Origin: an uncultured Oscillospiraceae bacterium
GTDB lineage: Bacteria; Bacillota; Clostridia; Oscillospirales; Oscillospiraceae
Length of the DNA stretch: 44,525 nucleotides
Reading direction: 5' to 3'
NCBI GenBank assembly: GCA_934591745.1
Contig: CAKTPQ010000014.1
Location: forward strand, 1 to 44,525
This document shows positions 1 through 7,161 of this stretch, piece by piece (position 1 is the first letter of the stretch; every line of letters starts with the position of its first letter). Below the pieces are notes generated by a model. That model was not told the origin of the DNA. It worked only from the letters and a program-made list of their open reading frames with translations, and ran no database searches. The translations under genes were made by a program, and so were the position numbers.

Positions 1-1428
1 GCCCCCGCCACTGTGACCCTCAGCAGCGCCAAGGCGGTCAACGGCGGCATTCAGGTAACGTGGAAGGCGGCGGACGGCGCGGCGAAATACCGTGTGTACC
101 GCAAGGATACGACCAACACCGGCTGGAAGGTGCTGACCAGCAGCGCTACCGGTACCAGCTATGTGGACAAGACCGCTGTGGCGGGTGTGAAGTACACCTA
201 CACGGTGCGCGGTATCGCCGCCGACGGCAAGACCCTCAGCTCCGGCTACGACAAGGCCGGCGTCAGCGCCGTCATCGCCCCGGCAAAGGTGGTGCTGGTG
301 AGCGCCAAGGCCGATTCTGCGGGCATTCTGGTGACGTGGCAGAAGGCCGCCGGCGCGGTGAAATACCGTGTGTACCGCAAGAGCCCCGGTGAGACCAAGT
401 GGACGGGCATTGCAAATGTGTCCGGCACCCGCTACACCGATGAGAGCGTCCAGCCGGGTGTGAAGTACACCTACACGGTACGCGGCGTCGCCTCCGACGG
501 CAAGACCATCAGCTCCGGCTACAACAAGACCGGCGTTTCCGCCACCGCCGCACCCGCCACCGTGACGCTGACCGGTGCCACGGCGACAGCCAGCGGCAGC
601 ATCACCGTGACATGGAATAAGGCGGACGGCGCGGTAAAATACCGTGTGTACCGCAAGGCGGAGGGCGAGACCAAGTGGACGGGCATTGCAAATGTGTCCG
701 GCACCCGCTACACCGACACGAATGTTCAGGACCGCATACTGTATTGCTACACCGTGCGCGGCATCGCCGCTGACGGCACCCTCAGCCCCGACTACGACAA
801 GTACGGTGCCGGCGCCATGGCGTTCACCGAGCTCGCCCACGGCAAGTGCGGCGCGAATTTGACGTGGACGCTGACCTCCGACAACACCCTGACCATTTCC
901 GGTAAGGGCGCGATGTATGACTACGGCCAGTCCAATAGCAGCGGCGGTGTTACGCCGCCTTGGATTGCCGCCGGCTACCGGAATGCAGTCAGTTACGTGC
1001 GTATTGAAACCGGCGTCACCTATGTGGGACAAAACGCCTTCTCGGACTGCAGCAGCATAACGGGCGTTTCCTTCCCCTATACGCTGGAGGAGATCGGCGA
1101 CTGCGCGTTCCAGAACTGCACGAGGCTTTATTCTCTCTCCTTGCCGTATAAAACGGTCAGCACCGGAAACGGCTCGACGATCACCGCCCCCTCTGTGATC
1201 GGCAATGCCGCTTTCCGGGGATGCGTAAGACTTAGGAGCGTATACCTCCCTGTTACCATCAAGGCCATCGGCACCAGCGCCTTTGCCGATTGTAATGCTC
1301 TGAGCGATGTGGGCTACACCGGCAGTGAGTCGGATTGGGAGTCTATTTCCATCGGCGACGGCAACACACCTCTGACCACCGCCAATATCCGTTACAATGT
1401 AATTTATAGCAGCCCCAAAACCGGCTGA
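1..1428 (+). CDS. FN3-repeat / BspA-type leucine-rich-repeat surface protein, 5'-truncated by window
   Basis: Reading frame 1 is open from the first base, so the start lies outside the window; 475 residues are visible. Three fibronectin type III-like units begin at about nt 1, 277 and 550 (each opens with APA and carries a KYRVYRK and a YTYTVRG or YCYTVRG strand). They are very similar to each other even in DNA. A linker of the type CGANLTWTLTSDNTLTISG follows near nt 850, then BspA/LRR_5-like repeats (IGDCAFQNCTRL, IGNAAFRGCVRL, IGTSAFADCNAL) to about nt 1330. Such proteins are usually secreted adhesion or binding proteins of gut bacteria. The chain ends SSPKTG-stop. This resembles a sortase LPxTG motif, but no hydrophobic anchor follows. 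Substrate unknown. Confidence 0.85.
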   Translation, partial: APATVTLSSAKAVNGGIQVTWKAADGAAKYRVYRKDTTNTGWKVLTSSATGTSYVDKTAVAGVKYTYTVRGIAADGKTLSSGYDKAGVSAVIAPAKVVLVSAKADSAGILVTWQKAAGAVKYRVYRKSPGETKWTGIANVSGTRYTDESVQPGVKYTYTVRGVASDGKTISSGYNKTGVSATAAPATVTLTGATATASGSITVTWNKADGAVKYRVYRKAEGETKWTGIANVSGTRYTDTNVQDRILYCYTVRGIAADGTLSPDYDKYGAGAMAFTELAHGKCGANLTWTLTSDNTLTISGKGAMYDYGQSNSSGGVTPPWIAAGYRNAVSYVRIETGVTYVGQNAFSDCSSITGVSFPYTLEEIGDCAFQNCTRLYSLSLPYKTVSTGNGSTITAPSVIGNAAFRGCVRLRSVYLPVTIKAIGTSAFADCNALSDVGYTGSESDWESISIGDGNTPLTTANIRYNVIYSSPKTG

Positions 1429-1441
1429 TACCCGCAAAGCA

Positions 1442-1481
1442 AAAAAGGACACGGAGTGCTTTTGCACTCCGTGTCCTTTTT
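1442..1481 (+). terminator. Intrinsic terminator after the FN3/LRR gene
   Basis: An 18-bp perfect stem (GGACACGGAGTGC core) with a TTTT loop, A-rich on the 5' side and followed by a T-rich tract. It would stop transcription of the surface-protein gene 14 nt after its stop codon and may work in both directions. Confidence 0.9.
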
Positions 1482-1532
1482 GCTTTTTCCACAGCTTTCC
1501 CCACCGCGGAGGCGGCCGCCACCAGCGCCACC

Positions 1533-1829
1533 ATGCCCAAGCCCGTCAGCAGACCCGCCAATGTGACGCTGGTGAGCGCCAAGGCAGTCAACGGCGGTAT
1601 TCAGGTAACGTGGAAGGAAGCGGCAGGCGCGGCAACGTACAAGGTCTACCGCAAGGATGCCGCGAATACCAGCTGGACGGCGCTGACCACGACGGCCACC
1701 GGCACCAGCTATGTGGATAAGACCGCCGTGGCGGGCGTGACGTACACCTACACGGTGCGCGGCGTCTCCGCCAACGGCAAAGCCCTCAGCAGGGACTGCA
1801 CCGCCACCGTCTCCGCTACCGCTAAGTAA
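1533..1829 (+). pseudogene. Detached single FN3 domain, probable gene remnant
   Basis: The frame encodes one complete FN3-like unit of about 98 residues. It closely matches the first unit of the upstream protein (shared AKAVNGGIQVTW and SYVDKTAVAGV). The only usable start is the ATG at 1533, whose nearest GGAGG (1508-1512) is about 20 nt away, so translation from it is doubtful. The same frame stays open back to nt 1410, across the terminator, without any ATG, GTG or TTG. The codons just before the ATG read like the end of a signal peptide (LFAFSTAFPTAEAAATSA). I read this as a leftover of a duplicated or rearranged FN3 protein gene. A genuine small secreted protein with an unrecognised start is the alternative. 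Confidence 0.45.
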
Positions 1830-1857
1830 GCATGAGGCTCAAAACTGCAAAGGCACG

Positions 1858-1894
1858 AAAGGTCCGCTCCGGTCACCGGGGCGGGCCTTTTGGC
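1858..1894 (+). terminator. Probable intrinsic terminator
   Basis: AAAGGTCCGCTCCGG and CCGGGGCGGGCCTTT form a 15-bp stem with two G-U pairs and a 3-nt loop, followed only by a short T run. It closes the FN3 remnant. Confidence 0.6.
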
Positions 1895-1923
1895 GGCCGG
1901 GAGCAGGAAGACGCATTTACCCC

Positions 1924-1952
1924 TTGCCAAAAGGGGAGGAAACTGCTATACT
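1924..1952 (+). promoter_or_regulatory. Promoter of the riboswitch-guaD unit
   Basis: TTGCCA at 1924-1929, a 17-bp spacer and TATACT at 1947-1952. Transcription should start near 1959, just before the riboswitch aptamer. Confidence 0.75.
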
Positions 1953-1966
1953 TGTCATAGAATATA

Positions 1967-2067
1967 GCTCATATAGTCCTGCGGCAACGGCGCGGGACGT
2001 TTCTACGGCGCCGCCGACGGCGCCACTATGGGTGTTCTGACGGAGGTCAGGACGCCTTTTATTTTTT
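1967..2067 (+). promoter_or_regulatory. Purine riboswitch (guanine class) with intrinsic terminator
   Basis: P1 is formed by 1967-1973 with 2027-2033. P2 is 7 bp (1977-1983 with 1991-1997) with the 7-nt loop GCAACGG. The conserved joining segment GTTTCTAC is at 1999-2006. P3 is GGCGCC (2007-2012) with 2019-2024. The 3' junction reads ACTATGGGT. The specificity base at 2026 is C, which in this family pairs with guanine (T is found in adenine riboswitches). An 11-bp terminator stem (2031-2041 with 2046-2056) and a T tract (2057-2067) follow at once; its first three bases overlap the 3' strand of P1. Family: purine riboswitch as in B. subtilis xpt. The gene controlled is guanine deaminase. Whether guanine switches expression on or off is not certain from sequence. 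Confidence 0.93.
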
Positions 2068-2085
2068 GCACGGGAGGCATGACGC

Positions 2086-3351
2086 ATGACACAGGTATTA
2101 CGGGGCAGTATCGTCCACGCGCCGAAAATGGGGGAGCTGTCCATTCTGGAGCACGGCTACATGGTGCTGGAGGATGGCGTGATCCGCGGCGTATATCCCA
2201 CGCTGCCGGAGGAGCTGGCGCAGGCGGAGGTACGGGACTACGGTGACCGGCTGCTGATGCAGTCCTTCGCGGACATGCACCTCCACGCGCCCCAGTATCC
2301 CATGCTGGGCATGGGCATGGACTTACCGCTGCTGGACTGGCTGAGTACCTACACGTTTCCCACGGAGGCGCGGTTTGCCGACACGGACTACGCCAGGCGG
2401 GTGTACCGCCGGCTGGCCAGTGACCTCATCACCAGCGGTACTACGCGGGTGTGCATGTTCTCCTCCCTGCATACGGAGGCCACCTGGATCCTGATGGACG
2501 AGCTGGAGCGTGCCGGTGTTACCGGCTATGTGGGCAAGGTGAACATGGACCGCAACGGCCTGCCCGGCGTTTTGCAGGAGACAACGGAGGAGTCCATTCG
2601 AGAGACGGTACGCTGGCTGGACGGCTGTCATTTTGAGCATGTGAAGCCCATCCTCACGCCCCGGTTCACCCCAAGCTGCACCGATGAACTGATGACGGCG
2701 CTGGGGCGATTGGCGCGGGAGCGGGGACTGTACGTCCAGTCCCACTTGTCGGAGAATACCCACGAGATCGAGTGGGTGCATGAATTGCACCCCGACTGCA
2801 AGCAGTATTGGGAGACGTATGACAAGTACGGCCTGTGGAAAGACCACACGGTGATGGCCCACTGCGTCCACTCCGACGAGCGGGAGCGCAGAGCCATCCG
2901 GGAGGCCGGCGTGGTGGTAGCCCACTGCGCGGATTCCAACGTGAACATTTGCTCAGGCCTGTGTCCCGTGCGGAAGATGGTCAACGAGGGCCTGTGGGTC
3001 ACGCTGGGCAGCGACATCGCCGGCGGGGCGCAGCTGCCCATGTACAAGGTCATCACCATGACCATCCGCACCTCCAAGGCGCGGCGTGTCACGGACGGCT
3101 GGCACCCGGATTTCCTGACGGTGCCGGAGGGCTACTATCTGGGCACCACGGCGGGACACAAATACTTCGGCGCCGGGGACGGCTTTGCGGTGGGCGACAG
3201 GCTCCACGCGGTGGTCATCGACGACGGCGACTTCCCGGAGGCCAGCCATCCGCTGTCGGTGCGGGAGCGGTTCGAGCGGGCCATCTACATGACCCACCGG
3301 CACAACATCGTATCCGTCTGGTCCGATGGACGGGAGGTCGTGCGGCGGTAA
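2086..3351 (+). CDS. guaD: Guanine deaminase
   Basis: 421 residues, a normal length for bacterial guanine deaminase of the amidohydrolase superfamily. These cytosolic zinc enzymes hydrolyse guanine to xanthine and ammonia. Motifs in order: the metal-binding ADMHLHAPQYP (about residue 62), CMFSSLHTEATW, KPILTPRFTPSC, the SHLSENTHEIEWV metal-ligand region, MAHCVHSD, AHCADSN, and the late Asp motif TLGSDIAGG. The start at 2086 is supported by GGGAGG at 2072-2077 (8-nt spacing). The gene stands alone between a guanine riboswitch and a strong terminator. It probably lets the cell use guanine as a nitrogen source or balance the purine pool. Motifs and the guanine riboswitch agree, so the call is firm. 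Confidence 0.95.
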   Translation: MTQVLRGSIVHAPKMGELSILEHGYMVLEDGVIRGVYPTLPEELAQAEVRDYGDRLLMQSFADMHLHAPQYPMLGMGMDLPLLDWLSTYTFPTEARFADTDYARRVYRRLASDLITSGTTRVCMFSSLHTEATWILMDELERAGVTGYVGKVNMDRNGLPGVLQETTEESIRETVRWLDGCHFEHVKPILTPRFTPSCTDELMTALGRLARERGLYVQSHLSENTHEIEWVHELHPDCKQYWETYDKYGLWKDHTVMAHCVHSDERERRAIREAGVVVAHCADSNVNICSGLCPVRKMVNEGLWVTLGSDIAGGAQLPMYKVITMTIRTSKARRVTDGWHPDFLTVPEGYYLGTTAGHKYFGAGDGFAVGDRLHAVVIDDGDFPEASHPLSVRERFERAIYMTHRHNIVSVWSDGREVVRR

Positions 3352-3360
3352 AAGCGCACA

Positions 3361-3394
3361 AAAAAAAGAGACGGCTTTGCCGTCTCTTTTTTTT
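3361..3394 (+). terminator. Terminator between guaD and the convergent cooT-like gene
   Basis: A-tract, AGAGACGGC/GCCGTCTCT stem with TTT loop, then a T tract. The A and T tracts on both sides make it usable by both converging genes. Confidence 0.9.
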
Positions 3395-3414
3395 GTGCAT
3401 TTGCATGGGGCGTG

Positions 3415-3594
3415 TCAGGGCTGGCGGACAATGATGATGTTCTCCATCAGGTCGATCTTCTGGATGCTGCCGGTGACGGCGGTGGGGATGCCCATGATGT
3501 CCGTGAAGATCAAGCGGCCGTCCTTCTCCGTGACGGAGGCCACATTTTTGCACAGCATCTGCTGCGCGGTGTTATAGACGGTGGACAGACACAT
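3415..3594 (-). CDS. cooT: CooT-like small nickel-binding protein
   Basis: About 59 residues starting MCLSTVYN, the N-terminal signature of the CooT family of small homodimeric nickel proteins linked to CO dehydrogenase maturation. After Met removal the cysteine at position 2 is the known nickel ligand. The body (NVASVTEKDGRLIFTDIMG, SIQKIDLMENIIIV) is the expected small beta-barrel. An ATG two codons earlier (3600) overlaps the upstream stop as ATGA. The second ATG is preferred because GGGGA lies about 6 nt before it and because it puts Cys at position 2. It is the second gene of a two-gene operon with a histidine-rich protein. No CO dehydrogenase is visible in this window. The gene symbol is by family resemblance. 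Confidence 0.8.
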   Translation of the reverse strand: MCLSTVYNTAQQMLCKNVASVTEKDGRLIFTDIMGIPTAVTGSIQKIDLMENIIIVRQP

Positions 3595-3596
3595 GC

Positions 3597-3860
3597 TCAT
3601 TCCCCCTTCAGAATGCGGAGGGCATCTTCCAGCTTCTCGCTGCCCAGCGTGAAGTCCACCACAGCGTCATGGAGCAGCTGCTGCGCTTCTCCGTCTACAC
3701 TGTGAGCCAGCTCGTGCAGCTCCTCCGCGTGATGGCGGTTGTGGCCCAGCATGTATGTCAGCAGCGCCAGCGTCTCCTCCGGCGAGTGGACGTCGTGGGC
3801 GTGGTGGTGTTCGTGGTCATGGCAATGGCTATGCTCGTGGTCATGTTCGTGCTGGCACAT
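3597..3860 (-). CDS. Histidine-rich probable metal-binding protein
   Basis: 87 residues. The first 25 are mostly His, Asp and Glu with two Cys (MCQHEHDHEHSHCHDHEHHH), a typical nickel, zinc or cobalt binding tail. The rest looks alpha-helical (ETLALLTYMLGHNRHHAEELHELAHSV) and matches no family I can name. AGGAGGT precedes the start at good spacing. The stop overlaps the possible first start of the cooT-like gene by ATGA, so the two are probably translated together. I infer a role in nickel storage or delivery. Metal identity is not shown by sequence alone. Confidence 0.75.
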   Translation of the reverse strand: MCQHEHDHEHSHCHDHEHHHAHDVHSPEETLALLTYMLGHNRHHAEELHELAHSVDGEAQQLLHDAVVDFTLGSEKLEDALRILKGE

Positions 3861-3889
3861 AGGTGCACCTCCTGTTCAAAGCTGGCCCT

Positions 3890-3918
3890 ATCTTACCACG
3901 GGGCGGGGGAGAAGTCAA
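3890..3918 (-). promoter_or_regulatory. Promoter of the His-rich/cooT-like operon
   Basis: On the minus strand TTGACT (3918-3913), a 17-bp spacer and TAAGAT (3895-3890). It lies about 30 nt upstream of the start codon at 3860. Confidence 0.7.
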
Positions 3919-3995
3919 TTCGCTTCCGCTTTTTGCAGATTTAACGGACAGATAGAAGGAAAGTGTCCAATATCTATGCAAAGTGAACAATTTAA

Positions 3996-4024
3996 TTGAC
4001 AAAAAAAGCACAATTATGTATAAT
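3996..4024 (+). promoter_or_regulatory. Consensus promoter of the first dehydratase operon
   Basis: TTGACA (3996-4001), 17-bp spacer, TATAAT (4019-4024): a perfect sigma-A consensus in an AT-rich stretch, giving a leader of about 40 nt before the start at 4073. Confidence 0.9.
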
Positions 4025-4072
4025 TTTGCAAGAGACTGACGCGTTTTCCGTTGATTTTTAGGAGGATGAGAA

Positions 4073-5269
4073 ATGAGGGACCTGAAACACCTGATCTACT
4101 TTGAGAACCTGCTTCAGGAGGCAAACAACGACCTTGTCAAGCAGGGCCGTGACGATGGAAAGCTGGCGCTGGGCTACACCTGCTACTTCATGCCGGAGGT
4201 GCTGCTGGACCTGCCGGGCTGCTTCTCCGTGCGGCTCCGCGCACCCCGCTGCACCTCGCCGGATATGGCGACGTACTACATGTCCGCCCGTACCTGCCAC
4301 TACGGCCGCAGCCTGCTGGAGCGGGCGCTGGAGGGCGGCTTCAACTTCCTGGATGCCCAGCTGGCCACCGAGACATGTACCGTGACCTGCCGGTTCCAGG
4401 AGCATCTGCAGCGGATGCCCGGCATCATCAACAACGAGCGGTTCAAGTGCGAGTTCACGGACGTCCCGTTCAAAAAGACCGTCAACAGCATCGACCATTA
4501 CGAAGGGCAGCTGCAGGCCCATGTGCTGGACTTTCTCCGTGATAACTATGGCGTGGACACCTCCGACGAGGTGCTGCGCAAGGCCATCGAGGAGCACAAC
4601 GAGCTGTGCCGCATCGTGCAGGCCATCGGCGAGTACCGCAAGCTGGACCAGCCCACCATCACCGGATATGAGTTCCACGTCATCAATCTGGTGACCACGT
4701 CCTGTCCCAAGTATCTCATCATCGACAAGCTGCGGGACACGCTGGAGGAGCTGAAGACCCGCGAGCCGGACGCCAGACCCCAGTACCGCTGCAAGGTGCT
4801 GCTGGCCGGCAGCGAGAACGACGACCCGGACTTCACCAAGCTCATCGAGAGCTGCGGCGCGCTGGTGGTGGCTGACCGCTACTGCTACGGTGCCATGGAG
4901 TCCCGCCAGCCCATCGAGATCCGGGAGGGGGAGACGCCCCTGCGGGCCATTGCCCGGCACTATCTGCTGACCAGCCAGTGCACCCGCTTTATGGAGCAGA
5001 ACGAGATGCGCCGCCGCAAGCAGTACATCGCCGACCTGGCCAGGGAGTACAAGGCAGACGGCATCATCGTGGCCTCCAACAAGTTCTGCGAGTACTGGAG
5101 CTATGAGCGGGTCATCGATACCATCGTGCTCCAGCGCGATTTCGGGTTCCCCGTCTGTTCCATTGAGAAGGAGTACATCAACTCCGCCAGCGGCCAGCTG
5201 CGTACCCGGTTCCAGGCGTTCATCGAGAGCGTGGAGATCAAGAAGATCCAGGAGGGCGTCAAGAGATGA
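4073..5269 (+). CDS. 2-hydroxyacyl-CoA dehydratase-type small subunit, system 1
   Basis: 398 residues of the HgdB/FldC/BcrC-like family. These oxygen-sensitive iron-sulfur subunits receive a single electron from an ATP-hydrolysing activase and perform radical chemistry on CoA thioesters. Features: MRDLKHLIYFENLL start, GYTCYFMPEVLL (Cys37), the Cys75 motif YMSARTCHYGRSLLE, an SCPKYLI motif, the domain-start motif AGSENDDPDFTKLIESCG, and KFCEYWSYE (Cys339). The cysteines are candidate cluster ligands by analogy. The start has GGAGGA just upstream. The gene overlaps the next one by four bases (ATGA). It is the first gene of an operon with large subunit, small membrane protein and activase. Substrate unknown: a 2-hydroxyacyl-CoA dehydratase or another activase-driven reductase both fit. 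Confidence 0.85.
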   Translation: MRDLKHLIYFENLLQEANNDLVKQGRDDGKLALGYTCYFMPEVLLDLPGCFSVRLRAPRCTSPDMATYYMSARTCHYGRSLLERALEGGFNFLDAQLATETCTVTCRFQEHLQRMPGIINNERFKCEFTDVPFKKTVNSIDHYEGQLQAHVLDFLRDNYGVDTSDEVLRKAIEEHNELCRIVQAIGEYRKLDQPTITGYEFHVINLVTTSCPKYLIIDKLRDTLEELKTREPDARPQYRCKVLLAGSENDDPDFTKLIESCGALVVADRYCYGAMESRQPIEIREGETPLRAIARHYLLTSQCTRFMEQNEMRRRKQYIADLAREYKADGIIVASNKFCEYWSYERVIDTIVLQRDFGFPVCSIEKEYINSASGQLRTRFQAFIESVEIKKIQEGVKR

Positions 5270-6912
5270 AGAAGATCGACTTCAAGAGCGTGGCGGAAAA
5301 GCTGAAGACCACGGATTATAAGAAGCTGGCCAAGGACTTCTGGTACGGCAAGCCCCACGGCGAGCGCCGCCTGGGCGACCTGTACTGCGACAAGACCGGC
5401 CTGTACAAGCACCGCGAGTGGCGCGGCGTGAAGGACACGTTTTACTATTTCCACAAGGTGTGGATGTATAACTACGCCATGCTGGTGTACGACGTCATGC
5501 GCTACGGCGGCATCTGGACGTTTGCCAAGGGCTGCTGGCGCTACCGCTGGATGGGCCAGACCTATCTGCCGGTGCTGCACTGGTTCGACCGCGGCATGGA
5601 GGGCCTCCGGGGCGAGGCGCTGCGGGCCTGTCCCCAGCACTACCGGGCCATGACCAACGCCACCATCTTCCAGTTCATGCAGATGTTCCGCAACGACCTG
5701 AACACCAACAAGGGCAGCAAGAAGGTGCAGGCGCGGCACGACAAGACCATCGCCCACGACGAGACGGTGTGGGGCGGCATCTTCTACCCGTTCAGCAAGG
5801 AAGTGGAGAACGTCCCCCTCCAGATGATCCCCTATTTCGTCACCTGCCACGTCAACAACCACACGGTGCTCAACTACATCGACGCGGTGCAGTCTCTGGG
5901 TCTGCCCGGCGATCCCTGCCCCATGTGCCAGGCGGAGGCCGGCCTGTTCGTGCTGGACGATGTGCCCGACTACTACAAGGCGGTCATCACCTCCAACGAG
6001 GCCTGCGACGGCTCCGTGGCCACCTCCATCATCCAGGACTGGCTCATCGACAAGCCGCTGTTCGCCATGCCCCAGCCCATGCAGTTCGACGATCCGCTGG
6101 TGCAGAAGCACTGTATGAAGGAGATCGAGGAGGCTTGGAAGTTTATCGAGGAGCAGACTGGCGTGCCCTTCGACTACCAGCAGCTGTGCAAAAAGCTGGA
6201 GAGCCAGAACGAGCTGCAGCGCTTCGAATGGGAGAAGTGGGATGTGGCGGCCAACACCAATTACTACCCCATCAACGGCGTGTCCCAGGCGCTGTACCGC
6301 ATTTATCAGGCGCAGTACGGCGACCTGCCCATCTGGCATGAGACGGACAAGAAGGTCCGCAAGATCATGGAGAAGTGCGTGGAGCAGCGCATCAACAACT
6401 TCCCCCTGACCCGCCACCGCGTCATCGCGTGGTCGTGTGCGCCGCTGTACTACTCCAACTGGTGTACCTGGGCGTATAACTGCTGGGGCCTGAACACCAT
6501 CATGAACATGGACTCCCTGATGTTTGACATGACCCTGCGCACCGACAATTACGAGAATACGCTGGAGGATATGGCGCGGTACCACGAGTGGGCACCTATG
6601 CGGCGCATGGCTGTGGGCGGCATGCACCACATCTTTGAGCTGTGGGAGAACATGGAGCGGTTCCACTGCGACATGGTCATGATGTACGACCAGCTGCTGT
6701 GCAAGGGTATGCAGGGCGTTCACGGCCTGTTCGAGGACGAGTTCCGCGCCCGGAACATCCACGCCATCTGGATGCCCCACGCGCTGCCCGATAAGCGCAA
6801 CGTCTCCCGTGCGGAGATCCGCAGCATCATCAACGACTACATGACCACCGTCATGCACGAGGAGCCGCTGGATCCGTCCCTGCTGGAGTTCGACGATTCC
6901 ATGAGCTGGTAA
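5266..6912 (+). CDS. 2-hydroxyacyl-CoA dehydratase-type large subunit, system 1
   Basis: 548 residues, well above the ~380-480 usual for HgdA/FldB. The extra length is mostly an N-terminal extension with a basic helix and REWRGVKDTF. Core motifs shared with the two paralogues here: YRWM, NYIDAVQSLGLPGDPCPMC, EACDGSVATS, NCWGLNTIMNMDS, CDMVMMYDQLLCKGMQGV and a C-terminal EPLDPSLLEFDD. Conserved Cys in these motifs probably hold the [4Fe-4S] cluster. It overlaps the small-subunit gene (ATGA), consistent with a tightly coupled heterodimer. It lacks an obvious substrate-specific signature, so the reaction is not assigned. Confidence 0.8.
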   Translation: MKKIDFKSVAEKLKTTDYKKLAKDFWYGKPHGERRLGDLYCDKTGLYKHREWRGVKDTFYYFHKVWMYNYAMLVYDVMRYGGIWTFAKGCWRYRWMGQTYLPVLHWFDRGMEGLRGEALRACPQHYRAMTNATIFQFMQMFRNDLNTNKGSKKVQARHDKTIAHDETVWGGIFYPFSKEVENVPLQMIPYFVTCHVNNHTVLNYIDAVQSLGLPGDPCPMCQAEAGLFVLDDVPDYYKAVITSNEACDGSVATSIIQDWLIDKPLFAMPQPMQFDDPLVQKHCMKEIEEAWKFIEEQTGVPFDYQQLCKKLESQNELQRFEWEKWDVAANTNYYPINGVSQALYRIYQAQYGDLPIWHETDKKVRKIMEKCVEQRINNFPLTRHRVIAWSCAPLYYSNWCTWAYNCWGLNTIMNMDSLMFDMTLRTDNYENTLEDMARYHEWAPMRRMAVGGMHHIFELWENMERFHCDMVMMYDQLLCKGMQGVHGLFEDEFRARNIHAIWMPHALPDKRNVSRAEIRSIINDYMTTVMHEEPLDPSLLEFDDSMSW

Positions 6913-6928
6913 AAGGAGGAGCCAAAAA

Positions 6929-7144
6929 ATGCGCAAGGTGCTGAAAATACTGAAAAAGATCATCCTCATCGGAATGGGCGTGTACGCCGCGCTGTTTGCC
7001 GTGTTTTTCTTCGATCTGGACGGCAAGGCCCTGTTCTACGGTGTGGAGCCGTTCCTGTGCCGCCACTATGACCGCATGGAGCGCCGCGACCCGCTGAAGC
7101 AGAAGTATGATATGGATAAGCCCCATTACGAGTATAACAAATAA
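6929..7144 (+). CDS. Small one-helix membrane protein linked to dehydratase system 1
   Basis: 71 residues: a basic N-terminus (MRKVLKILKK), one transmembrane helix (about residues 11-27), then FFFDLDGKALFY and a charged cytosol-like tail. AGGAGG lies 10 nt upstream of the start and the gene sits 16 nt after the large subunit. Two other small proteins in the window (14254-14424 and 15219-15386) have the same plan and the same aromatic-[ND]-L-[DE]-x-K motif directly after the helix. Each follows a dehydratase gene set. I do not recognise a named family. A membrane anchor or electron-transfer adaptor for the complex is inference. Confidence 0.8.
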   Translation: MRKVLKILKKIILIGMGVYAALFAVFFFDLDGKALFYGVEPFLCRHYDRMERRDPLKQKYDMDKPHYEYNK

Positions 7145-7161
7145 TTGCGAGGGAGAGAGAA

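Noticed and set aside
1411..1428. C-terminal SPKTG as an LPxTG-type sorting signal
   Set aside because: The stop codon follows directly, so there is no membrane helix or positive tail for sortase processing.
1343..1591. Minus-strand frame reading like a sortase anchor (hydrophobic stretch followed by a basic tail)
   Set aside because: It lies across the FN3 gene end and the terminator, has no ribosome binding site or surface-protein body, and is best explained as the complement of GC-rich coding and stem sequence.
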